Source: Clostridiales bacterium
GTDB taxonomy: Bacteria > Bacillota > Clostridia > Saccharofermentanales > Saccharofermentanaceae
Assembly: GCA_017451265.1 (NCBI GenBank)
Contig: JAFSPU010000002.1
Span: forward strand, 1 to 64,000
Length of the DNA: 64,000 nucleotides
Direction: 5' to 3'
In this document: one piece after another, positions 26,857 through 35,761 of the stretch
How positions within the stretch are numbered: position 1 is the first letter of the stretch
How the letters are laid out: each line of letters starts with the position of its first letter
Translations under genes and position numbers: made by a program
Notes under the pieces: generated by a model
What the model was told of the DNA's origin: nothing
Seen by the model: the letters and a program-made list of their open reading frames with translations, nothing else
Database searches by the model: none

Positions 26857-27153
26857 TTACTCGATGTTAAGGATATCGTCAAAACCTGTAACGGAGAATA
26901 CATCCATAACAGCGTCAGAAGGATTTGTAACCTTCATATCACCCTGCTTCTCCATGATCTGAGCAAGACCAAGAAGAACACGGAGTCCTGCGGAAGAGAT
27001 GTACTCCAGATCCTTAAGATCAAGAACGAGCTCTGTTACGCCGTCAAGAGCGGGCTCGAGTTCCTTCTCGAGATCAGGTGCTGTGAGTGTATCAAGACGA
27101 CCCTCGATCTCAACTGTAAGCTTTGAAGCTTCTCTATTTAATTTAGTTTCCAT
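26857..27153 (-). CDS. STAS-domain anti-anti-sigma factor (RsbV-like)
   Basis: The 98-residue protein is a single STAS domain. The phospho-acceptor is likely Ser54 in YISSAGLRVLL. In the known scheme, an RsbW-type kinase phosphorylates it and a SpoIIE/RsbU phosphatase removes the phosphate; candidates for both are encoded within 7 kb. It is separated from them by the divergent ATP-grasp/MATE pair and has its own terminator. Confidence 0.9.
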   Translation of the reverse strand: METKLNREASKLTVEIEGRLDTLTAPDLEKELEPALDGVTELVLDLKDLEYISSAGLRVLLGLAQIMEKQGDMKVTNPSDAVMDVFSVTGFDDILNIE

Positions 27154-27242
27154 AAGACTTAACTCCCTTAAATTTTTCTTGATATGAGTTATTATAACTT
27201 AAAAATATGAATAATTCGTGTATTTTTTGCAACCGTCAGCAA

Positions 27243-28562
27243 TCAGGAGCTGATACGGAAGTTCTTGTCCGTAAGTATTCTCGCGAATACGAGTCCGAGC
27301 GGCAAAGATATAACGATAATGAACGCCTTGCAAAGCCAGAGCGCGCCAGCATTGAAATCGCCGGCGGAGATGAAATATACACCCTTATACATGTACATAC
27401 CGGGCACCATGATAACTATGGAAGGCACGGTTATCGTTATTCTCGGGAAGCCTACAAAGCGTCTTAAGTATGAAGCCAGAAGGCCCGCCAGGAGCGCACC
27501 TGCAAAAGCCGCAATACTTGCGGGAGTGCCGCGGTCCACCAGGAAAAGTCTGGTAAAGTTTGCTATGGCGCCGATGAGACCTGCCACGGAAGCCATCTTC
27601 AAAGAGCTGTTAAAGATGATGGAGAAGCCGTAAACACCTGCGAAGCTTAATGCTAATCTCAGGCCCAGCTTGATCGGCACATCGATCTCATAGGCCGGGA
27701 ACTCGGCAGGAGCAAAGTGGAATATCTCCGCGGTGAACGCGCACGTAAGAGACGCCACTCCGATAACGAGGATGGCATATGTGATCCTCTCTATCCCGGA
27801 TCTTAAGTCAAGCTTGGATAAGTCGATTCCGCCTGTGATAAGCGGGAATCCGGGGATTACGAAAAGCATGGAACAGATGTAGCCCGCCTGATAATCCACC
27901 GGGAAATCAAATGAGAATGTCAGCGCCTTCACCAGCATTATGTATACAAAACAGGATGTCAGCACCGCTGCTCCCGTGTTGGCGAAGAGTGTGATATGTC
28001 TGGTGATAAGAAGCTTTCTTACCATGAAGCCCAGGGCCGCCGCAAAGAAGGTGACCAGCATCTCGAGGGAACCCGCGCCAAGCAGGAAAGCGAACGAGCT
28101 GCAGGCCGCGCCCGATGCCAGGCAAAGCTGCCAGAGCTTGTATGTGTTGCCGCTCTTCTCGATGGTATCGAGCATTCTGTGGAAGGCATCCAGAGAGTAT
28201 CTGCCTGCCCTCTCGCCGAAGCCGTCGCAGAAGAGCTCAAGGTTATTAAGTCTGTCTGTGTTGACGCCGGTGCTCTTGTTGGAAAGCGCCGCCGTATATG
28301 TCTCCTTGCCCTCAATGCAGGTGTACTCCACCGCCTTAATGCCGATACCGGCATTGCATGTGACATGAAGTCCCCTTGCGAGCTTGTTCATGGCAGCTCT
28401 TACGCGGTATGCTCCCGCACCGGAAGCGAGGAACAGAAGCCCTACTCTTCCTATGAGAGCTGACTTCTCGTTAAGGGGCGCCTCTGTGGCAGGCGTATCG
28501 CTGTTCTCATCGGCGAAGTCATGCCACATTATGGACATGTGTTGTTGACGGATCTTACTCAC
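27243..28562 (-). CDS. ThrE-like threonine/serine exporter
   Basis: The protein of about 439 residues combines both halves of the ThrE family: a soluble N-terminal part (about 30-130) and about ten membrane helices. I prefer the GTG at 28562, which has GGAGA just upstream; a TTG at 28577 gives five more residues but no binding site. Family members export Thr and Ser or related small molecules by proton exchange. It lies between the SulP and STAS genes on the same strand. Confidence 0.82.
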   Translation of the reverse strand: MSKIRQQHMSIMWHDFADENSDTPATEAPLNEKSALIGRVGLLFLASGAGAYRVRAAMNKLARGLHVTCNAGIGIKAVEYTCIEGKETYTAALSNKSTGVNTDRLNNLELFCDGFGERAGRYSLDAFHRMLDTIEKSGNTYKLWQLCLASGAACSSFAFLLGAGSLEMLVTFFAAALGFMVRKLLITRHITLFANTGAAVLTSCFVYIMLVKALTFSFDFPVDYQAGYICSMLFVIPGFPLITGGIDLSKLDLRSGIERITYAILVIGVASLTCAFTAEIFHFAPAEFPAYEIDVPIKLGLRLALSFAGVYGFSIIFNSSLKMASVAGLIGAIANFTRLFLVDRGTPASIAAFAGALLAGLLASYLRRFVGFPRITITVPSIVIMVPGMYMYKGVYFISAGDFNAGALWLCKAFIIVISLPLGLVFARILTDKNFRISS

Positions 28563-28644
28563 ATTATCTCCTGACAAAGAGCTTATTCACTGCCCTTATT
28601 ATAAAGAACAAATTCCGTTTTGACAGCAACTGACTTTAAAAAGG

Positions 28645-30300
28645 TCAGTTTACTGCAACAGCCTGTCTCTTCGCAGCGACGCAGTCCTCAAGGTTGGGAT
28701 AGAAGTGCTCGCGGCCGACAGTCTCCTGGAATCCGATCTTCTCGAGCGCGCTGTTGATGTCGCTGTTTAAGCCTACGAAGCAGAAGTCGGAACCTAAGCC
28801 CTTAATGTACTCGATGGCCTCGAGGAACTCGGTCTCGGCAGAGATGTCTACGAAGACAACGCCTCGGAAGGAAAGGATGTAAGTGTCGTAACGCTTCTCG
28901 CACTTCTCGATGGCCTTCTTAAGCTGCTTGCCGTTGGCAAAGAAGTAAGCGCCTACGCTGTACACGATGGCTGCGTCCTTGCCCTCGATGAGAGTCTCCT
29001 CCTCCACGTTAACGCTGATGTCAGCGAGCTTGCTGATGGTGATGATCATGGAGAGGGCCACGCCGATTACGATGGCATAAGTCAGGTCGAGGATGACCGT
29101 GGCTGCCATGGTGATGAAGCAGGACGCGATGGCATCCTTAAGGCCGTGTGTGAAGTAACCCTTGATGGTCTTGATGTCGTTCATCTTGAAGGCGGTTACG
29201 AAGAGCACGCCAGCGAGTGCGGAGTACGGTACCATGCCGATAAGGGGCGCGAGCACGAACATGCACAGGATGAGGAAGACGGACTGGAACACGGATGTGA
29301 GTCTTGTTCTGCAGCCGCTTTTGATGGCGACGGATGTACGCGCGATGGCTGCCGTGGAAGGCACGCCGCCTGCGAAAGGAACTGCCATGTTGGCGATGCC
29401 CTGCGCAATGAGCTCTACGTTACTGTCGAACTTCTCCTTCTTCATGGAAGCTGCAGCAGTACCGCACAGGAGGCTCTCGATCATGCCGAGGAGCGCGATG
29501 GTGACTGCGTACTTTGCGATGGAGCTTAACATGGGGATATCTACGGCGCTGATGCTAAGAACCTCGGAGTTGATGATGGAGCTCGGGATGGAGCCGATCG
29601 TCTTAACATCGAGTGATGTGAGCTTAACGACAGCAGTCGCGATTATGATTGCGATAAGTGATGAAGGAACGTACTTGGAGAGCTTCTTGGGATAGAGCGC
29701 CATGATGAGGACGACCATACCTGCGACAGCAAGTGTCTGCCAGCTTGTATCGCCGATGTTGGAGATGAATGTCATGACCTTGCCGATCGTGCCCTCACCT
29801 GAAGCATTAACGCCGAACGCATTGCCGAGCTGACCGATGGCGATTACGAGTGCGATACCCGAGGTGAAGCCCGTGACTACAGGCTTGGGGATAAACTGGA
29901 CGAATCGGCCGAAGCGCAGAAGTCCTGCCACCAGGAGAACGATACCTGAGATGAATGTGGCCATGAACATGCCCTGGAGGCCGTACTCACCGGAGACGAT
30001 GGTGCCGAGGATGACTGCCATGGCTCCCGTAGGACCTGAGATCTGGAATGAACCGCCTCCGAGAAGACCGGAGATAAGTCCCGCGATGATGGCTGTGATA
30101 AGGCCGCCCGCGATACCGATGGCGAGGTGATCCTGATCGACGCTCGCCGCACCGAAAGCAAGAGCCAGAGGAAGCGCTACTGCACCTACTGTGATACCTG
30201 CTGTCAGGTCATTGATGAAATACTTGCTGTTGTATCCTTTGAATTCATTTCTGAATATCTTCGCGTAGTGCGAAAAAAACGGTCTCTTCTTCTTAGCCAT
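28645..30300 (-). CDS. SulP-family anion transporter with STAS domain
   Basis: From the ATG at 30300, with AAGGA 8 nt upstream, the protein has 551 residues; a GTG two codons earlier is less well placed. About the first 430 residues form the SLC26/SulP membrane domain. Residues about 435-545 are a cytoplasmic STAS domain. Substrates in this family are sulfate, bicarbonate or dicarboxylates and cannot be told apart here. Confidence 0.88.
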   Translation of the reverse strand: MAKKKRPFFSHYAKIFRNEFKGYNSKYFINDLTAGITVGAVALPLALAFGAASVDQDHLAIGIAGGLITAIIAGLISGLLGGGSFQISGPTGAMAVILGTIVSGEYGLQGMFMATFISGIVLLVAGLLRFGRFVQFIPKPVVTGFTSGIALVIAIGQLGNAFGVNASGEGTIGKVMTFISNIGDTSWQTLAVAGMVVLIMALYPKKLSKYVPSSLIAIIIATAVVKLTSLDVKTIGSIPSSIINSEVLSISAVDIPMLSSIAKYAVTIALLGMIESLLCGTAAASMKKEKFDSNVELIAQGIANMAVPFAGGVPSTAAIARTSVAIKSGCRTRLTSVFQSVFLILCMFVLAPLIGMVPYSALAGVLFVTAFKMNDIKTIKGYFTHGLKDAIASCFITMAATVILDLTYAIVIGVALSMIITISKLADISVNVEEETLIEGKDAAIVYSVGAYFFANGKQLKKAIEKCEKRYDTYILSFRGVVFVDISAETEFLEAIEYIKGLGSDFCFVGLNSDINSALEKIGFQETVGREHFYPNLEDCVAAKRQAVAVN

Positions 30301-30426
30301 AAACACATTCCTTTCAAAACAGAGTGTATTCTACCACTGAAGAACCCTTTTAAAAGGCGCGCGAAGAAAAATCAACTTATTGCACAGAAGATACGCGGTG
30401 ATGATTTGAAGTGTTAGTTATATAAG

Positions 30427-31635
30427 CTATGTCGCAAGTCTGATGAGGGTATCAAGAGACTTTACCATCTCCTGAACTGACGCAAACTCATAACGGCTGT
30501 GGTAGTTGTAACCGCCGGTGGAAAGGTTCGGGCAAGGAAGGCCCATGGAACTTAAAACCGCGCCGTCCGTGCCGCCTCTTACAGGCTCGGATGACGGTGT
30601 ACCGCCAGCTTCCTTTACCGCCTCGCGTGCACGCTCCACGACATCCATATGGTCTTTCAGGAACATGACCATGTTGGGATACTGATCCTCGATCTTTATG
30701 GTGCAAAGCTCGGCCCCGTGGCGCCCGTTTATGGTCTTAACCGCATTCATCATGAACTCCTTGCGGGACGCGAACTTCCCGAGGTCATGGTCACGTATCA
30801 GGAACTGCAGCTGCGCATGCTCACAGTCGGAGCGGATGCTGTCCAGGTAGTAGAAGCCCTCATACCCTTCCGTGGTCTCCGGGGTCTCGTCCGCGGGCAT
30901 CAGATTTACGAACTCGTTTGCCACAAGGGACGCGTTTATCATGACACCCTTGGCGGTGCCGGTGTGCGTACTCTTGCCCTGTATCTCCACAGTTGCCTTG
31001 GCGGCGTTAAAGCACTCGTATTCGATCACGCCGAACTTGCCGCCGTCCACGGTGTAAGCCTGCCCCGTGCGGAAGCGTTTCAGGTCGAAGTACTCGGTTC
31101 CGTTTCCTATCTCCTCGTCAGAGGTGAAAGCCACCGCAATGCCGCGGTGGGGCACGTCAGGGTTCTGCTTAAAGTACGAAAGCATCTCCATGATCTCTGC
31201 CACGCCCGCCTTGTCGTCGGCGCCGAGCAGCGTGGTACCGTCAGTCCTGATGATGTCCTCCCCGATGTGGTTTAAAAGCTCAGGGAAGTCCTCCGTCTTA
31301 AGAAGCTCATCGTGTCCGTCGTAGGCACGGATGATTACGGGGTTTACGTCCTTGCCCGAGACTGCGGGAGATGTATCCACATGCGCGATGAAACCGATGT
31401 TTTCCGCGGTGTTTCCGGGCACATTAGATGCGAGGAAAGCATACACATAGCAGTGCTCTTCATCGTAATCGACTTCCAGGCCCAGCTGCTGCAGCTCATC
31501 TGCCAGGAGCGCCGCCAGATCACGCTGCTTGTCAGTGGACGGGTGCTCACCCTGTGCGCCGCTCTCCTCGTCTGACTGCGTGTCAATCTTTACGTACCGC
31601 AAGAAACGTTCTGTGAGTGAAGTCTGTCTGTCCAT
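30427..31635 (-). CDS. pepT: Peptidase T (tripeptide aminopeptidase)
   Basis: The 402-residue zinc enzyme of the M20 family removes the N-terminal residue of tripeptides. The motifs IAHVDTSP, LLGADDKAGVAEIME, FTSDEEIGNG and the final RGGTDGA match PepT, and the length is usual. It begins 17 nt after the end of mgtE and may be transcribed with it. Confidence 0.93.
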   Translation of the reverse strand: MDRQTSLTERFLRYVKIDTQSDEESGAQGEHPSTDKQRDLAALLADELQQLGLEVDYDEEHCYVYAFLASNVPGNTAENIGFIAHVDTSPAVSGKDVNPVIIRAYDGHDELLKTEDFPELLNHIGEDIIRTDGTTLLGADDKAGVAEIMEMLSYFKQNPDVPHRGIAVAFTSDEEIGNGTEYFDLKRFRTGQAYTVDGGKFGVIEYECFNAAKATVEIQGKSTHTGTAKGVMINASLVANEFVNLMPADETPETTEGYEGFYYLDSIRSDCEHAQLQFLIRDHDLGKFASRKEFMMNAVKTINGRHGAELCTIKIEDQYPNMVMFLKDHMDVVERAREAVKEAGGTPSSEPVRGGTDGAVLSSMGLPCPNLSTGGYNYHSRYEFASVQEMVKSLDTLIRLAT

Positions 31636-31652
31636 ATCCGTTTACTCCTTAC

Positions 31653-33026
31653 TTAAAACAGGACCGCGCGTGCGATGCCGAAGTACACCAGAAGCGAGAG
31701 GGCGTCGACAATAGTCGTGATGAACGGGCTCGCCATTACTGCCGGGTCGAAGCCGAGTTTCTTGGCGATCATGGGGAGCGTGCAGCCGACGAGCTTTGCC
31801 ATGAGGACCGTCACCGCCATCGTAAAGCACACGGTAAAGGCCACCGTAAGCGTTATGTCTGTGTTGCCGAGCACCATTCTGTCGAAGAGCATGATCTTGG
31901 CAAAGCAGAGGGTGGCGAGGGCCACGCCGCACAGCACGGAAGTCTGTATCTCCTTCCAGATGACCTTGGGCACATCAGAGAACTCGAGCTCACCGAGGCT
32001 CAACGCACGGATAACGGTTACCGAAGCCTGCGAACCGGAGTTACCGCCGGTATCCATCAGCATTGGGATGAAAGCTGTGAGTACGACCTGCGCCGCGAGT
32101 GCATTCTCGAAGCCTGTGATGATCATGCCCGTGAAGGTGGCGGACACCATGAGCAGTGCGAGCCAGGGGATACGGTTGCGGAACAGATCCAGAGCAGAAG
32201 AACGAAGATAAGTCTTCTCGGACGGCAACATACCGGCCATCTTCTCGATATCCTCTGTGGTCTCTTCCTCAATGATATCCATAGCGTCGTCGAACGTAAC
32301 GATACCGACCATTCTGCCGCCGTTGTCGACTACCGGGAGAGCGAGGAAGTTATACTTGGAAAACATCTGCGCTACTTCCTCCTGGTCGGTCATGGTGTTA
32401 ACGTAAATGACGTTCTCATCCATGATCTGCGATACCGGAGTCTGATCGTCCTGCGCGAGCAGCATGTCCTTTACGGAAACGACACCGATAAGCTTACGAG
32501 CTTCAGTTACATAACAGGTATAGATCGTCTCCTTATCGACTCCGGTTCTTCTTATGCGGACGATGGCATCGGAGATAGTCATCTCAGGTCTTAATGAAAC
32601 GTACTCGGTGGTCATGACCGAGCCCGCGGAATTTTCCGGGTAACGCAGGATCTCGTTAATCTCCTTACGCAGCTCGGGAGCCGCCTGCGCGAGTATTCTC
32701 TTTACTACGTTCGCGGGCATCTCGTCAACGAGGTCAGCAGCATCATCTACATAGAGCTCGTTGACGACTTCCCTAAGCTCGGTATCTGAGAAGCCTTTTA
32801 TAAGAAGCTCCTGCCAGTCAGGTTCAAGCTCGGCGAAAACTTCAGCCGCAGTCTCCTTGGGAAGCAGGCGGAAAAGCAGAGGTACTTTCTCTTCCTTAAG
32901 CTCCTCAAAAACCGCAACAATATCCGAAGGTTCCATCGTGACCAGGATATCTTTTAATGTCTGGTATTTTTTCTCATCGAGAAGCGTCAGAATAGTCTTC
33001 TCGATAGTTACATCGTGCATTGCCAT
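31653..33026 (-). CDS. mgtE: MgtE magnesium transporter
   Basis: The 457-residue protein has the MgtE N-domain (about 1-135), two CBS domains (about 140-265) and five membrane helices (about 290-455) with the conserved MDTGGNSGSQA stretch. It is a Mg2+ channel gated by cytoplasmic Mg2+. GGAGAG precedes the ATG at 33026. The 186-nt leader does not look like the known M-box riboswitch; instead it holds a short ORF and a weak hairpin with a T run (see 33081-33167). Confidence 0.93.
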   Translation of the reverse strand: MAMHDVTIEKTILTLLDEKKYQTLKDILVTMEPSDIVAVFEELKEEKVPLLFRLLPKETAAEVFAELEPDWQELLIKGFSDTELREVVNELYVDDAADLVDEMPANVVKRILAQAAPELRKEINEILRYPENSAGSVMTTEYVSLRPEMTISDAIVRIRRTGVDKETIYTCYVTEARKLIGVVSVKDMLLAQDDQTPVSQIMDENVIYVNTMTDQEEVAQMFSKYNFLALPVVDNGGRMVGIVTFDDAMDIIEEETTEDIEKMAGMLPSEKTYLRSSALDLFRNRIPWLALLMVSATFTGMIITGFENALAAQVVLTAFIPMLMDTGGNSGSQASVTVIRALSLGELEFSDVPKVIWKEIQTSVLCGVALATLCFAKIMLFDRMVLGNTDITLTVAFTVCFTMAVTVLMAKLVGCTLPMIAKKLGFDPAVMASPFITTIVDALSLLVYFGIARAVLF

Positions 33027-33072
33027 CGTGATCTCTCCTAAACATCAGAAAATAGAGAACTGAGGCAACGTG

Positions 33073-33099
33073 AAAAAGCGTTAAAGCTTAATGATAACG
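33073..33099 (-). promoter_or_regulatory. Weak hairpin plus T run in the mgtE leader
   Basis: On the minus strand CGTTA and TAACG (33095-33099, 33079-33083) pair around an 11-nt loop and are followed by CTTTTT. The hairpin overlaps the stop codon of the leader ORF, as in attenuators. The stem is only 5 bp, so termination would be inefficient. Confidence 0.35.
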
Positions 33100-33167
33100 G
33101 GACGCGCTGCATCAGAACTCATATGGATACTTCGATAAGCCGACGAGGCAGAATCTGTTCCGTCCAT
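33081..33167 (-). CDS. 28-codon leader ORF upstream of mgtE
   Basis: An ATG at 33167 is preceded by a perfect AGGAGG (33175-33180) and opens a 28-codon frame ending at TAA (33081-33083). The peptide begins MDGTDSASSAYRS and ends ARPVIIKL. A consensus-like promoter lies directly upstream, so the ORF would be the first thing translated on the mgtE message. The peptide has no recognisable domain; a regulatory leader role is inferred by position. It is too short for coding statistics. Confidence 0.55.
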   Translation of the reverse strand: MDGTDSASSAYRSIHMSSDAARPVIIKL

Positions 33168-33204
33168 GACGCGTCCTCCTTCCGTGAAGTCTTATTTCTA
33201 ACGG

Positions 33205-33233
33205 ATATTACTTCATGCTTCCGGTGATGTCAA
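33205..33233 (-). promoter_or_regulatory. Promoter of the leader ORF-mgtE unit
   Basis: On the minus strand TTGACA (33228-33233), a 17-nt spacer and TAATAT (33205-33210) form a good housekeeping promoter. It overlaps the last codons of the upstream membrane protein gene. The same TTGACx-17-TAATAT arrangement is seen before rplM. Confidence 0.75.
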
Positions 33234-33986
33234 TTTATCAGGCTCCGGTTTACGTGACTGAATGAACAGGTATACACAGGATGCGGGAAAGATCAGTCCA
33301 ACCAGAAAACTCAATAACAAAAAGAACACACAGTATGCGTAATTATCCATATTGTTTGTAAGTCCGATCTCACTTGCGCAACTGATCAGAACACCGATCA
33401 TGCTGATGAGAGGGAATATCCAGTACTTAGGAATGATCTTCTCTTCTTCCCTATGCTTGTAGAACAAGAGTACATAAATGAGATCAACGGCTAATGTAGC
33501 TAACAGCGGGATAGCCTTTGCCATAACAGAAACGGCATAATTTCCCTGCGAACCAATAGTTCTGTAAAGCAGTCTGTTCATAAAGACTGATGCCAGTGAT
33601 AAGACTACAGGGAGCACAACAGTTACCACACACCAGAGAGTTTCGACTCCGTATTCCCTGTGGGCATACAGCCATATCAGATAGCTCGCTACAATGCCTA
33701 TTACCAAAGAAATGAGACCCACTATAACGAGCAATGTAGTATATGATCCATTCATATAAATCTCAGAAGATACAATGCCCTTACCGTTAAGGTAGGCTAA
33801 CATCGATGATATTCTGGAAAGGATCGATGTAATGCAGCTTAAAGAGAATGCCAGTCCCATCAGGCGTATGGCCTTATGTCTGCTGCCGCATACAAAAAGG
33901 CATAATACATACATAACGGCACACACTGCCGGAACGCCAAAGTAAAAAAGAATTTTAGCTACATCTAATAGTGCCTGTGAATTCAT
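33213..33986 (-). CDS. Seven-helix membrane protein of unknown function
   Basis: The 257-residue protein has about seven hydrophobic helices spread evenly and a short charged C-terminus. It has no recognisable catalytic motif. AGGA precedes the ATG at 33986. It lies downstream of the VirD4/ClpP operon with a 49-nt gap, and its last codons carry the promoter of the mgtE unit. I do not recognise the family. Confidence 0.65.
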   Translation of the reverse strand: MNSQALLDVAKILFYFGVPAVCAVMYVLCLFVCGSRHKAIRLMGLAFSLSCITSILSRISSMLAYLNGKGIVSSEIYMNGSYTTLLVIVGLISLVIGIVASYLIWLYAHREYGVETLWCVVTVVLPVVLSLASVFMNRLLYRTIGSQGNYAVSVMAKAIPLLATLAVDLIYVLLFYKHREEEKIIPKYWIFPLISMIGVLISCASEIGLTNNMDNYAYCVFFLLLSFLVGLIFPASCVYLFIQSRKPEPDKLTSPEA

Positions 33987-34035
33987 AAATTTCCTGTCCC
34001 TTATTCATTAATATCGCTGTTAATAATAACACACT

Positions 34036-34539
34036 TCAAAGCTGACTTATCAGCTGAAGCTTCATGATGACATCCTCACGCTTATCGATAAGGCCGTGAT
34101 TTCTCATGAGGTTTCCGAAGACTTTATCGTAAGTCTTAAGCAGGATCTTAGGTATCTGCCTGCGGCTCTCTATACCTTTGTGGTTAGTGCTGATCCAAAG
34201 GTAGACGCTGTCCAGCTCTTTAACATCTTGCAGACATTTTTTGATCACAAGATACGGGTTCTTCCTTGTCCCTTCAAATAGCGGCGCTCTGCCGAAAATA
34301 TACACTTCCGCAACGCTGTCAAACTTTTCGACGATACCTTCGAAAAGCGGTTTAATGGCACCGCACTTATATACGGTATCCGTCCCCTCAAGGAAGCTCA
34401 GGAGCTCCCCGACCGTCAGGTATTCCCATGAGGCAGCGGGGAGCGTATCTCCTGTAAGCTTCGCCATGGCGGCACACATGTCGCCTCTCGCGCTTATAAG
34501 TTCTGTAAGCGGAAGATCAAATATACTCGTCAGATCCAT
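34036..34539 (-). CDS. Unknown protein, last gene of the ClpP/VirD4 operon
   Basis: The 167-residue protein has no membrane segment or signal peptide. The middle contains alternating strands and helices (VAEVYIFGRAPLF, LDSVYLWIST) that could be a small alpha/beta domain. Its start lies 23 nt inside the end of the VirD4-like gene, so the two are tightly coupled. No family recognised. Confidence 0.65.
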   Translation of the reverse strand: MDLTSIFDLPLTELISARGDMCAAMAKLTGDTLPAASWEYLTVGELLSFLEGTDTVYKCGAIKPLFEGIVEKFDSVAEVYIFGRAPLFEGTRKNPYLVIKKCLQDVKELDSVYLWISTNHKGIESRRQIPKILLKTYDKVFGNLMRNHGLIDKREDVIMKLQLISQL

Positions 34540-35761
34540 CTTTCACCTCCAATGTACTGTAAGGAACTATCTTGTCCGTAAGCCTACCTATCTTTCCCGC
34601 CACCATGAGGTATGCCTTTTCGCGCGGCTTGGTGTGTATTGTGTCCTCGGTCTTGAGACACTTCTTGGCAACGAAGTGCTCCGTCTCCTCGTCCTGTCCT
34701 CCCAGGAAGAGTATGGTGTCGCAGTTGTTTACGATGGTCTTCGTAACCGCATTGCCCGCGTGCGATGAGCCGTAAGCGGAGTCAAGCTGCGAGATGCTCT
34801 GCAGGATGATCGAGACGTAGATGTCACGGCTCCTTATGACAGAGATCAGCTTGTCGAAGTCGGGGATAACGGCTCCCGTGGCGAAGTCATCGAGTATTAT
34901 CCTGACGGGCACCTGAAGGCGCGAGTCGGGCTCGCTGTCAGCCTCGTAGCACAGCAGTCTGAACGTCTGCGTGATGAAGAGGTTTACCACCCGTGAGAAG
35001 GTGTGGTCCGTATCGCTCTGGTTTAAGAACAGAACCGTCTTCTCCCTTCCCAGGTCCTCTATGCTGAAGCTTCTTTCCTGATCGAAGATGATCCGCATCT
35101 CCCGGTAATCGAACGGGGTCAGTGCCTCGGTCGCGAACTCGATGATGCTCGACCACATCTTGTCCGCATTCTCGGTCGCTGCGATCCTCGCATAAGTGCG
35201 GGAGGCAAGCGTGTGCGGGTTCCTTTTGGTGTAAAGGTCGAAATCGAGCCTCGAGGACCTTTTGCAGTATTGGGTGTGAAGTGTCATTACCGTAGAAAGA
35301 TTATGTTCACTCTTCGGAGTTGTCTCGAGCATGTACGCGATCAGGAAGGACAGATACGTCCTGGCGGCCATCTCCCAGAACGGCTCGTTTATGTCCATCA
35401 CGGGAACGAGGCAGTTGGAGATAATGGCTATGTCCTGTTCTTTGTAAGTGCCGTCAGTATTCATTCTGATGTGATCGATGGGATTGTAACCGTCAGACTT
35501 CTCGGGATCGACAAAGTCCAGAACATGGACTTTGAAACCTCTTCTTTCAAGGTCATCCTTGAACATCCTGTACAGGTTCCTCTTGGTGTCTGAAATGATC
35601 ATGCTGTGGTTAGTTCTTTGAAGGTTCGGGATAACGTAACCGCCGGTCTTACCGCTGCCCGTGGCACCGATGATCAGATCGTTGTTATTAAGTCCCGTCA
35701 GTCTTGTATCATTACTCACCTCGTAGTCACCGGCGAGCACGCGTGTGCCGTAGTTTCTCAT
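34517..35761 (-). CDS. VirD4/TraG-like coupling ATPase
   Basis: The 414-residue protein has Walker A GATGSGKT (about 32-39), MIISDTKRNLYRMF, Walker B VRIILDDFATGA and the late motif DTILFLGGQDE, all typical of type IV secretion coupling ATPases. It lacks the usual N-terminal membrane anchor, so it is shorter than TraG-type proteins and probably soluble or recruited by a partner. No relaxase, VirB4 or mating-pair gene is nearby. It overlaps the ClpP-like gene by 4 nt and the next gene by 23 nt. Confidence 0.85.
   Translation of the reverse strand: MRNYGTRVLAGDYEVSNDTRLTGLNNNDLIIGATGSGKTGGYVIPNLQRTNHSMIISDTKRNLYRMFKDDLERRGFKVHVLDFVDPEKSDGYNPIDHIRMNTDGTYKEQDIAIISNCLVPVMDINEPFWEMAARTYLSFLIAYMLETTPKSEHNLSTVMTLHTQYCKRSSRLDFDLYTKRNPHTLASRTYARIAATENADKMWSSIIEFATEALTPFDYREMRIIFDQERSFSIEDLGREKTVLFLNQSDTDHTFSRVVNLFITQTFRLLCYEADSEPDSRLQVPVRIILDDFATGAVIPDFDKLISVIRSRDIYVSIILQSISQLDSAYGSSHAGNAVTKTIVNNCDTILFLGGQDEETEHFVAKKCLKTEDTIHTKPREKAYLMVAGKIGRLTDKIVPYSTLEVKDGSDEYI

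Noticed and set aside
28629..28651. Terminator at the end of the SulP gene
   Set aside because: A 7-bp AACTGAC/GTCAGTT stem overlaps the stop but no T run follows on the minus strand.
31617..32594. Long open frame on the plus strand opposite mgtE
   Set aside because: It is antisense to a clear MgtE protein, shows low-complexity His/Glu/Arg composition and no domain; it is a shadow of the codon pattern.
33027..33212. M-box Mg2+ riboswitch before mgtE
   Set aside because: The conserved M-box core sequences are not visible; a short ORF with a good ribosome site explains the leader better.
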